14,106 bases of DNA from Candidatus Zixiibacteriota bacterium (GTDB lineage: Bacteria; Zixibacteria; MSB-5A5; GN15; JAAZOE01). Location: the NCBI GenBank assembly GCA_028700875.1, contig JAQVRW010000036.1:1-14106 (forward strand), given 5' to 3'. This document shows positions 1 through 6,512 of the stretch, in pieces. A program made the translations under genes and the position numbers. How positions within the stretch are numbered: position 1 is the first letter of the stretch; each line of letters begins with the position of its first letter. Below the pieces are notes generated by a model. The model searched no databases and had not been told where the DNA came from. It saw nothing but the letters and a program-made list of their open reading frames with translations.

Positions 1-105
1 CGCGGCCACCAAACGCGGCGGCGGCGGTCCTCCCCGGAAGATATAACTGATCCAAAAGACGGCGTCACCCACGTTGACTTTTGCGTCATCGTTGGCGTCG
101 CCGCA
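1..105 (-). other. Dockerin-like F-hand, first repeat, second repeat missing
   Basis: The encoded end is CGDANDDAKVNVGDA, then VFWISYIFRGGPPPP. The calcium-loop positions D1, N3, D5 and D12 are present. The usual Gly at loop position 6 is Ala (DDAK), unlike both repeats of the paralogue, which read NGDGK and NCDGK. The second repeat is cut by the window edge. Confidence 0.7.
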
Positions 106-2172
106 GACATAGTCGCAGACGTCGCCGACGCCGTTCCCGTTGCTGTCTTCCTGGCCGGGATTGGATACGGCCGGGCAGTTGTCGCAAACGTCGCCGACAC
201 CGTCGCTATCGCCGTCTGCCTGATCGGGATTGGCGACAAATTCGCAGTTATCGCAAACGTCACCCAGACCATCGAGGTCGCCATCCAGTTGATCCGTGTT
301 GGCCACGGACGGGCAATTGTCTTCGAAATCAGGCACGCCGTCCTCATCGGTGTCCGGAGCGACCGAATTCGAGGAAAAATGTATGTAGGTCGTCGTATCC
401 GGGGTTCCGGAGACTCGATACTCCCACGCCAGCTTGGCCGCGGCCTCGGCGATATCGGAGGCGCGGTATTCCGGAACGATCACATCGTCGCCGGTGCCGA
501 ATTTTACCGGCGTCCGCCAGGTCGCACCGGCGTCATAGGACACGCTCTGATACAAGGTGTCCGCCCTGTAGAACGTGCACACGAACGTGGTCCCGGTGAC
601 ATGGGCCACCTTGGGGAACCGTTCGCTGTCGGTTGTCGCGATAACGACGCTTTGGTTGATTGTTTCCAGGCTGGAATCGGCGGAGTACCAACAGGTGATA
701 TCGCGATCCGTGCCCAGGTTTTCGTCCCAATATTCGGTCACGATCACCAGGTGACTGTCATATGCCGCGACCGAGGGGTATTGAACGTGCTGAAGGCTGT
801 CGCCGGCGTAAAAGGCATAGCCATTGGATGCCGGGTGCGGTAGAGTCGCCATGAAATCCTGCCGGATGAACAGCGACCAGGTTACCAGATCGGCGTCGAG
901 ATAATCATAAACCGCATACGATTTTTGAGTCACCGGATCGATATCGATGTCCGTCGTAGCACAATTGTCGAGATAATACCAGCTGATCTGCGCGCTACCG
1001 GCTTCCGTGCTCGGGTAGGAGATAAACGGACCGTCGGTCACGCCGCTGCCATAGGTGGTACTGGACACCATCGACAGAATCCCCCATTGCCAGGCGGCCA
1101 AACCGTCATCGGCGGCAAGCGCGGTCATTCTGGTGTTTTTCCAACCGTTGGTGTTAAAGGCCCAGGACATGAGTGACCAGTTCGTCGAGGCCAGGACATT
1201 GTCGATCTCGACGATATAGGTCCGTCCGCCGTCATAGACGGTCGAATCGGGGACTAACGTGCCATAAAAGAAGCTGCCATCCCCCCAGGAATCGAGGGAC
1301 GGGTATTTGCACTTGAGATTCCACGCTGCGACCGCAGGGAACGTGGCGCCGTCATCACCCGAACCGGCCCATAAAAGATAATTGTCGGTGCTGTCGTTGC
1401 TGAATCTGTAATCGTTTTGGTACGCCAAAACCATCGAGCCGTTGCCAGCATCGGCGATGGCCGGGTGAGTAAAGGTGGAATCGGTCACGGTCGTGACCGT
1501 TACGGCCGTACACTCCATGGTATAAATGCCATAGCCCGGGGCGACTATATCATCGCCATCGATGACGATATAATAGGTTATCCCGGCTTCCATCGGCACT
1601 TCGTACAACGCGGCTCGCGGCGGTGTACCGCAGATGGCGGAAAGGCGGTTGCATACCACCACGGTGTCGGCATTGGTCTGATACACCCACAAGCGGGTCC
1701 AATACTCTGAACTGCAAGTGACGATGTCCACCAATTCATCCTGTAGAGGGGTATAGGAATACACTACATCGGGCAGCGCCTTCACTTCCCCGTCGCAGGT
1801 CTCCTGGTAGTCGTCCGCCTTGCCTTCGGTAGTGCCGGTATCCGTATACGGCATCGACGATATCACCGTCGCGGTGGCGATATCCTCGCCCCCGTCACGA
1901 TACATATCCTGGGCCGATCGCATGGCGCTGACGGCCCGGTTCTGGGCGATAACTTCACCTTGGGCGGTAATGTTTTCCGAGGCTTCGACCAGCTTCTTCG
2001 CGTACGGTGTCGCCAAAGTAAGAGTTTTGGCTTTGAGTGTCTGGTCGGCGGTTGGGGTGGTTGAGGACTTCGTGGCAATGCTGCTGATCGGGGTCGCAAT
2101 AGCCGTGGCGGCAAAAGCCGCCATGACGACCGCGGCGATCATTCCGATCATCAACTTTCTGACACTATTCAT
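1..2172 (-). CDS. Secreted PPC / sialidase-like propeller / TSP3 / dockerin protein, C-terminus cut by window edge
   Basis: The frame is open from ATG 2172 to base 1 (724 codons, no stop), so the gene continues past the left edge. GGAGG lies 5 nt before the ATG. Residues 1-26 form a signal peptide (MNSVRKLMIG, then a hydrophobic run ending near ATAIA). Residues about 95-222 look like a bacterial pre-peptidase C-terminal (PPC) domain: GGED start, DDYQETC, PDVVYSYTP, AGITYYIVIDG. Residues about 230-600 resemble a sialidase-type beta-propeller with a good Asp-box (SYDAGATW). About 80 residues of TSP3 calcium repeats follow (DNCPSVANTDQLDGDLDG style), then the first F-hand of a dockerin-like domain (GDANDDAKVNVGDAVFWI). 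The second F-hand should lie just beyond base 1. It is paralogous to the protein at 6513-8678, which lacks the PPC domain. It is probably exported and calcium-stabilised. The ligand and activity are unknown. Confidence 0.85.
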   Translation of the reverse strand, partial: MNSVRKLMIGMIAAVVMAAFAATAIATPISSIATKSSTTPTADQTLKAKTLTLATPYAKKLVEASENITAQGEVIAQNRAVSAMRSAQDMYRDGGEDIATATVISSMPYTDTGTTEGKADDYQETCDGEVKALPDVVYSYTPLQDELVDIVTCSSEYWTRLWVYQTNADTVVVCNRLSAICGTPPRAALYEVPMEAGITYYIVIDGDDIVAPGYGIYTMECTAVTVTTVTDSTFTHPAIADAGNGSMVLAYQNDYRFSNDSTDNYLLWAGSGDDGATFPAVAAWNLKCKYPSLDSWGDGSFFYGTLVPDSTVYDGGRTYIVEIDNVLASTNWSLMSWAFNTNGWKNTRMTALAADDGLAAWQWGILSMVSSTTYGSGVTDGPFISYPSTEAGSAQISWYYLDNCATTDIDIDPVTQKSYAVYDYLDADLVTWSLFIRQDFMATLPHPASNGYAFYAGDSLQHVQYPSVAAYDSHLVIVTEYWDENLGTDRDITCWYSADSSLETINQSVVIATTDSERFPKVAHVTGTTFVCTFYRADTLYQSVSYDAGATWRTPVKFGTGDDVIVPEYRASDIAEAAAKLAWEYRVSGTPDTTTYIHFSSNSVAPDTDEDGVPDFEDNCPSVANTDQLDGDLDGLGDVCDNCEFVANPDQADGDSDGVGDVCDNCPAVSNPGQEDSNGNGVGDVCDYVCGDANDDAKVNVGDAVFWISYIFRGGPPPPRLVAA
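106..354 (-). repeat. TSP3 calcium-binding repeats (within the left-edge gene)
   Basis: The encoded segment repeats D-x-D-x-D-G-x-x-D-xx-DNC(P/E)xxxNxxQxD about three times. Cysteines and aspartates fall at the thrombospondin type 3 spacing. On the DNA this appears as recurring blocks such as cagttgtcgcaaacgtc. Boundaries are approximate. Confidence 0.8.
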
Positions 2173-2675
2173 GACTTCCTCCAGCTGTGTTGATGGTGTT
2201 TCCTGTAACCTTCTCCCGTGGATCCCGGGTCCGATGATGCGCGGCGAGGAATCGTAGCGCCGAGGGACCAAAATGTCGGAACCTTATATTCCAGTCGCTG
2301 TGGCATCATCATGAAATCACCCCGGCGAAAATCCATTTCGCGGCCTCGCCGGCAGGTATAGGCACATTATCGGCAGAATCCGGCGGGGCCACCATATAGA
2401 ACGGGAAAAGAACCTTCGTGCCGCCATGACCCAACGGTCCAGTTTTGCGTCACTATATCAGTACGAAAACTTGCCGGCGGTGAGGTTACGAGGGCAAGAC
2501 TCTTATAGCTCTATTTACAAGATACTCTTTCGGCCTCTTGTGTCAAGCGATCTTAAGACCGGGCGCAAAATTAACCGGTCATCCCCCTGGGCCGATGGCC
2601 GCGCCAAACCCGGTTGGGAGCGATTATATTACTTATTAATAACGAAAAGAGTGATCAAAAGTTGCACAAAGGTTT
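2173..2675. other. Intergenic leader region of the left-edge gene
   Basis: About 500 bases without a convincing gene. The minus strand carries a candidate promoter near 2519-2546 and the GGAGG ribosome binding site at 2178-2182. A weak inverted repeat (gaccgg...ccggtc, 2557-2580) lies beside the -35. I see no RNA family or coding signal elsewhere in it. Confidence 0.5.
2519..2546 (-). promoter_or_regulatory. Candidate sigma70-type promoter for the left-edge gene
   Basis: The minus strand shows TTGACA (2546-2541), a 16-nt spacer, then TATCTT (2524-2519). The -35 is perfect and the -10 matches four of six. This would give a leader of about 340 nt before ATG 2172, so an additional promoter closer to the gene is possible. 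Confidence 0.35.
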
Positions 2676-2733
2676 ACGCCGGGACCCCGCGGTCCCGGCG
2701 TGACAGGAATAATTCCGGACATACTTTGTCCGG
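2676..2733 (-). terminator. Two tandem hairpins after the cytochrome gene
   Basis: Two perfect hairpins follow the cytochrome stop codon (2748). The first has arms 2715-2721/2727-2733 (CCGGACA/TGTCCGG, 5-nt loop) and is followed on the minus strand by AATTATT. The second has arms 2676-2686/2691-2701 (11 bp, ACGCCGGGACC, 4-nt loop) and is followed by AAACCTTTG. Neither has a clean T-run, so they may act as a weak tandem terminator or as 3' end-stabilising structures. Confidence 0.55.
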
Positions 2734-2747
2734 TTACTGCACCCCGG

Positions 2748-3899
2748 TCATCCACGGGTTTTGACATAATGCCCGGGCGGAGCCTTCTCAGGGGAACGGT
2801 TGTCATCATGACAGGTGGAACAATCCGGTTTGACGTCGTACCGCTTGTCGCGATGGCAATCGCCGCAATCGACCTCCGCATGCGTTTTATCCAGTTGCAG
2901 GCCGGTGACGGCGTGCTGGAAGTTCTGCGGGTTCCATGATCCATGACAAGCGACGCAATCGGCCCGAAGGCGGGATATCCGCTTGCCGGTCGGATGACAT
3001 CCGCGACATTCCAGTTTGACGTGGTACTGGTTGAGCGGCCAACCGGTGGAGCCGTGGGCGAACGCCGGCTTTTCCCTGGAATCGTGACAGGTCTCGCAAC
3101 TGTTGGAGGCATGACATCCGGAACAGACGGCATGCACCTCGGCCTCGGACTTGGCCGCCCGGACCGGCTTTTCGATATCATGACAACCGCTGCAATTTTC
3201 CTTCGTATGGCAGTCGACGCAGCGGAGGTTGAACAGTTCGGTGTGATCCTTGTGGAAAAAGGTGACGACCGGTTTTCCCTTGTATGAGGTATAGTAAACC
3301 TTCTTCTCCGGTTCCACCAGCCGGACATGAGAGATGCCGACGATATCCGTACTGTCTATGGTCGTTCCGGAGGAGGTGCTCTTCCCTTCCAGAGGCATAT
3401 GGCAGATCCGGCAATCGGTGTCGTGACTCCATTCGCGATGACAGGAGATGCATTGCCGATGGAAGGCGCCTTTCAGTCCCGGCTGACCCAGATTGGCGGA
3501 CTGTCCCTCCTTCCCGTGGCACTCGCTGCAGGGAGAGATATGCCCTTCGGGGCTGTAATGGTGACAGGTGGTGCAACCCTGATTCATTCCAGCCATCTCG
3601 GCGTGAAGCTTATGGTTGAAATGGACGGCGCCGTATTGATTGACCAGTTTGTTCAGGATGAGCACCTTCGGGGCTTCCGACAGATCGTGCCGGCCGGCGA
3701 CGTTGACCTGGGACATCCGGGGACAGTTGGTCAGGCAGGGATTCTGGGCCGTCGGTGTCTCACAGGAATGGCACTGACTGCAGTTGACTTTGGGCATTTC
3801 TCTGGCCGACAAGTCGGCGGTCGGGCCGAACGCGACGGCCAAGCCGATGACGATAGTGATGACGGCTGATATCCCGAAGATGTTGTCTTTCCTCTTCAT
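2748..3899 (-). CDS. Periplasmic 13-haem c-type cytochrome
   Basis: This 383-residue protein has 13 CXXCH haem-attachment motifs, at Cys 40, 109, 124, 150, 163, 227, 236, 259, 268, 298, 315, 345 and 360. A Sec signal peptide (MKRKDN, hydrophobic core, cleavage near DLSA-RE) sends it to the periplasm. I chose ATG 3899 over GTG 3902, one codon upstream, because AAGGAG lies 5 nt before the ATG. The first haem site continues into extra cysteines (CHSCETPTAQNPCLTNCPR), a motif of unclear role. The upstream NrfD-family gene stops at 3910, 10 bp away, and its stop overlaps the ribosome binding site, so the genes are co-translated. Inference: the cytochrome passes electrons between the membrane quinone module and periplasmic or outer-membrane partners. 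The partner and direction of flow are not visible here. Confidence 0.92.
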   Translation of the reverse strand: MKRKDNIFGISAVITIVIGLAVAFGPTADLSAREMPKVNCSQCHSCETPTAQNPCLTNCPRMSQVNVAGRHDLSEAPKVLILNKLVNQYGAVHFNHKLHAEMAGMNQGCTTCHHYSPEGHISPCSECHGKEGQSANLGQPGLKGAFHRQCISCHREWSHDTDCRICHMPLEGKSTSSGTTIDSTDIVGISHVRLVEPEKKVYYTSYKGKPVVTFFHKDHTELFNLRCVDCHTKENCSGCHDIEKPVRAAKSEAEVHAVCSGCHASNSCETCHDSREKPAFAHGSTGWPLNQYHVKLECRGCHPTGKRISRLRADCVACHGSWNPQNFQHAVTGLQLDKTHAEVDCGDCHRDKRYDVKPDCSTCHDDNRSPEKAPPGHYVKTRG

Positions 3900-3909
3900 C
3901 ACAGCTCCT

Positions 3910-5160
3910 TCAGGCCCCGGCCAGGGCTTTATTTTTGTTCTCCACCACCATCGGCCGCACCCCGGCCGGCAAGGCGATAACCGGGAAAATCATGACGGCG
4001 GCCCGATACGCCAGAACCAGAAGCGCGATAAGACCGGCGGTCAGGGCGATCTCGAACGGCGAGGGGAAATAGGTTTTGGTGGCATAAAGCGGTGTGTAGG
4101 CGACTAAAAAGACATTGATCCGGTTCAACGCGACGCCGCCGATCACCAGCGCGGCGGCCGTAAATAACCAGCCGACGGACCCGCGGGCTTTGGGAATCAT
4201 AAGGATAATCAGCGGCAGGAGGACGCCGCCGCCGAGCTCCAGGAAGTACATCAACGACGCCGGGGAGCCGTCGAACAGGTATACCCATGCGCCGCGAAGA
4301 ATCAAATCGATAATCTTGACGGAGAGGTAAAGCCCGAGAATAACGGGAATGAACCGGGCCAAACCAGACAGAATATCCAGTTCTGGTTTCAGCTTGAACG
4401 ACCGCGAGGCCAGAATCGATTCGAAAATGACCATGGGAAATCCGACCGCGATGGCCGACAGGAGAAACAACAACGGCGACATCGGCGTGTACCACAAGGG
4501 ATGCATTTTTGTCGGCGCGATGACCATCAGGGTGCCCAAGGACGATTGATGGAGGCAGGAGAGGACCACTCCGGCGATGATGAACAGTGACATGACGCGG
4601 CCAAGGGTCTTGTCCGCCAGGGTGATGGCCCACTCGATCAAACGGTCAAACACGGACAGCCGCCCCAGAAGATGGACCCGGCCTTTGAACCGTTCGGTGG
4701 CGATCGGGACGAATTCGATATAGAGGACGGTCAGATAGATCATGACGCAGATGCCGACCTCGAACAGCACCGAGTTTCCCTGCCACATGAACGGGATCAT
4801 CGGGTGCCAGACATTGTAGTAACGCCCCAGGTCGGCCAGAAGCCCGATCACGACGAAGGTGTATCCCAGCAAAGCGGTCAACAGCGCCGGACGCACCACC
4901 GGATGGTATTTTTCCTGATGAAAGATGTGAACCAGCGCGGCGGTCGTGAATCCGCCGGCGGCCAAAGCCACGCCGCAGGCGACGTCGATGGCGATCCAGA
5001 GGCCCCACGGATACTGATTGTCGAGGTTGGTGACCATTCCCAAACCGGCGATCAGCCGGAAAATATAGACGGCGATTCCGATTCCGGCGATGGCCGCCAG
5101 AATCCTGGTACCGGTGGTAAAGAAGGGCGCCTGGACCGGCGCCGCAACGTCATGCGCCAT
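3910..5160 (-). CDS. NrfD/PsrC-family quinone-interacting membrane subunit, HybB-like
   Basis: This 416-residue integral membrane protein has about ten predicted hydrophobic helices, near residues 18-40, 52-78, 91-113, 131-153, 186-205, 222-250, 270-292, 305-323, 328-350 and 365-395. The N-terminal block NQYPWGLWIAIDVACGVA and the following GGF segment are typical of the HybB branch of the NrfD/PsrC family. Those proteins exchange electrons and protons with menaquinone and pair with a four-cluster ferredoxin subunit. The start at ATG 5160 has AAGGAGG at 5167-5173, a 6-nt spacing. It overlaps the end of the upstream Fe-S gene by 11 bp (ATGGCGCATGA), which suggests translational coupling and fixed stoichiometry. 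The family carries no haem. The name is given by family, since no hydrogenase genes are adjacent. Confidence 0.9.
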   Translation of the reverse strand: MAHDVAAPVQAPFFTTGTRILAAIAGIGIAVYIFRLIAGLGMVTNLDNQYPWGLWIAIDVACGVALAAGGFTTAALVHIFHQEKYHPVVRPALLTALLGYTFVVIGLLADLGRYYNVWHPMIPFMWQGNSVLFEVGICVMIYLTVLYIEFVPIATERFKGRVHLLGRLSVFDRLIEWAITLADKTLGRVMSLFIIAGVVLSCLHQSSLGTLMVIAPTKMHPLWYTPMSPLLFLLSAIAVGFPMVIFESILASRSFKLKPELDILSGLARFIPVILGLYLSVKIIDLILRGAWVYLFDGSPASLMYFLELGGGVLLPLIILMIPKARGSVGWLFTAAALVIGGVALNRINVFLVAYTPLYATKTYFPSPFEIALTAGLIALLVLAYRAAVMIFPVIALPAGVRPMVVENKNKALAGA

Positions 5161-6061
5161 TGTCGTCCTCCTTCTTATCCTGGTCGCCGGTTTTCATGGA
5201 TATCATGGACAACCCCAGAATTCCATACAGCAAGACCGGCGGGACAAACCACCGGAAGACGCCGTGTTGAATGGTTTCGGTGATTTCCGGAATTGGCCGG
5301 GAATTCAATGCCGGCAGTTCGGTTTTGGTGAAATCCACGGGAGAGAGATACATCCAGCTGGTACCGCCGGCCTCGTTCTCCCCGTAGACATGATCCACAT
5401 ACCGGTCCGGGAACTGCCGAATCCGGCTGTAGGCCAGCATCACCAGGTCCCGCCGTTTCCCGAAGGTCAACGCCTCGTTGGGGCAGATCTCGACGCAGGC
5501 CGGTTTCTTTCCTTCCCCCAGACGTTCGGCGCAGAATGTGCATTTGCGCACCCGAGGAGTCAACGGGTCGGAATACTCATACGCCGGAATCTGGAACGGA
5601 CAGGCGACCATGCAGTAACGGCACCCCATGCATTTCCAGGAGTCATATGTCACCGGCCCCTCGGGCGTCTTGCGCAACGCGCCCACCAGACAGGCCGAAA
5701 CGCAGGCCGGTTTGAAACAATGCATGCACTGGATTTTCATGTACGACGGTTCCCCGTCGGAGCGGCGGCCGTCGAAAGCGTTGACGACCGTGAAGGCGTC
5801 ATCGACCGGCCGGCGTTGTTTCCGGCAAACCGACTTATCCTCGAAAGCCTTGCTGTCCCTGGATGATAATGCGTTGGCCTGATTACAGGCCCACTCGCAT
5901 TTCCGGCACCCGATACAGACGGTCGTGTCCACGAGAACTCCCAGGGCATCGTCGTTTGAGGCCATACCCTGAGTGTCCCCGGCCGCCGCCGTACCGGACA
6001 GAAGCAGAACGCCGCCGGCGCCTGCCAGTTTTAGGATGTCCCGGCGTTTCAATAAGCCCAC
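5150..6061 (-). CDS. Tat-exported four-cluster ferredoxin subunit with C-terminal anchor, HybA-like
   Basis: This protein of about 303 residues begins with a twin-arginine signal (KRRDILKLAG then a hydrophobic run ending TAAAG). It has 16 cysteines in the DmsB/NrfC/HybA pattern for four [4Fe-4S] clusters: C49-C59 (CIGCRKCEWAC), C112-C124, C144-C154 (CMGCRYCMVACP) and C174-C193. Cys79 is extra. The segment VYGENEAGGTSWMYLSPVDF and a single C-terminal helix (residues about 270-288) are HybA features, so the protein is probably anchored on the periplasmic face. It should relay electrons between the NrfD subunit and the cytochrome. The start is ambiguous: GTG 6061 has no spacing from the AAGGTGG run, while TTG 6052 lies 5 nt after it and still keeps the Tat motif. 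It is the first gene of the operon. Confidence 0.9.
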   Translation of the reverse strand: MGLLKRRDILKLAGAGGVLLLSGTAAAGDTQGMASNDDALGVLVDTTVCIGCRKCEWACNQANALSSRDSKAFEDKSVCRKQRRPVDDAFTVVNAFDGRRSDGEPSYMKIQCMHCFKPACVSACLVGALRKTPEGPVTYDSWKCMGCRYCMVACPFQIPAYEYSDPLTPRVRKCTFCAERLGEGKKPACVEICPNEALTFGKRRDLVMLAYSRIRQFPDRYVDHVYGENEAGGTSWMYLSPVDFTKTELPALNSRPIPEITETIQHGVFRWFVPPVLLYGILGLSMISMKTGDQDKKEDDNGA

Positions 6062-6103
6062 CTTGTTTCTGTCAATAAGCTCGGTTGTGGAAGCCCAACC
6101 CTA

Positions 6104-6121
6104 TTGTGAATCTTTTCACAA
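6104..6121. promoter_or_regulatory. CRP/FNR-superfamily type operator, perfect palindrome
   Basis: TTGTGAA-TCTT-TTCACAA is an 18-bp perfect inverted repeat with a 4-bp centre. It contains TGTGA-N6-TCACA, the textbook CRP half-site arrangement. Its centre is about 51 bp upstream of GTG 6061. The position suits control of the Fe-S/NrfD/cytochrome operon by a Crp/Fnr-family regulator. Whether it activates (from a promoter downstream of it) or represses the promoter at 6185-6212 cannot be read from sequence. Confidence 0.55.
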
Positions 6122-6171
6122 ACCATCATACAACCTTCTTTGGGTCCGCCATCCAGAAAAGAATACGCGGC

Positions 6172-6196
6172 AAACCCGACAGTTAATATCGGGTTT
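6172..6196. promoter_or_regulatory. Inverted repeat overlapping the redox operon promoter
   Basis: AAACCCGA-N9-TCGGGTTT has perfect 8-bp arms and covers the -10 element and start region of the promoter at 6185-6212. This is a classic position for a repressor operator. On the plus strand it is followed by TTCT, so a weak hairpin terminator is an alternative reading. Confidence 0.4.
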
Positions 6197-6212
6197 TCTA
6201 ACAAATTGTCAA
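6185..6212 (-). promoter_or_regulatory. Candidate promoter of the redox operon
   Basis: The minus strand shows TTGACA (6212-6207), a 16-nt spacer, then GATATT (6190-6185). The -10 sequence equals that of the small RNA promoter at 9015-9043. Transcription would start near 6178, giving a leader of about 115 nt that contains the CRP-type palindrome. Confidence 0.5.
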
Positions 6213-6452
6213 GTGGAAGGTTCCGTCAAACAAAATTATTCCAGGCATTGCCCCAGCAACCATAAATCGACAAAAGCTGTTGCAAGACATGGAGTTTGTG
6301 TGCGTTCACTTACGGTATATATTCCCGAAGGTGCCGCACGCAGAATTTATGATTTCGGAGAAATTGCAGATACCTTTTTGTCGGCCCCCTCTTCCCTACG
6401 ATAAGGCTATAGCCCAAAAAGACGGATCATTGGATATCGATCGTATTCTCCA

Positions 6453-6485
6453 CTAACAAAAGGCCGGGGAAAACTCCCCGGCCTT
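6453..6485 (-). terminator. Rho-independent terminator of the secreted protein gene
   Basis: On the minus strand AAGGCCGGGG-AGTTTT-CCCCGGCCTT is a perfect 10-bp GC-rich stem (arms 6476-6485 and 6460-6469) followed by TTGTTAG. It lies 28 bp beyond the stop codon at 6513-6515 and separates this gene from the redox operon. The rest of the 6062-6512 gap holds the operon's regulatory sites and nothing else I can support. Confidence 0.9.
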
Positions 6486-6512
6486 GAGATCAAATCCATC
6501 CAATGACCCTGT

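Noticed and set aside
2426..2764. 112-codon plus-strand frame in the gap after the cytochrome gene
   Set aside because: It has no ribosome binding site, runs through two perfect hairpins and overlaps the cytochrome 3' end. Its composition is not protein-like.
2748..6061. Calling the operon a hydrogenase-2 (hyb) locus
   Set aside because: Only the electron-transfer and membrane subunits resemble HybA and HybB. No NiFe large or small subunit or maturation gene is present.
5973..6404. 143-codon plus-strand frame over the redox operon leader
   Set aside because: It begins opposite the Tat signal of the Fe-S gene, covers promoter and operator sites and resembles no protein.
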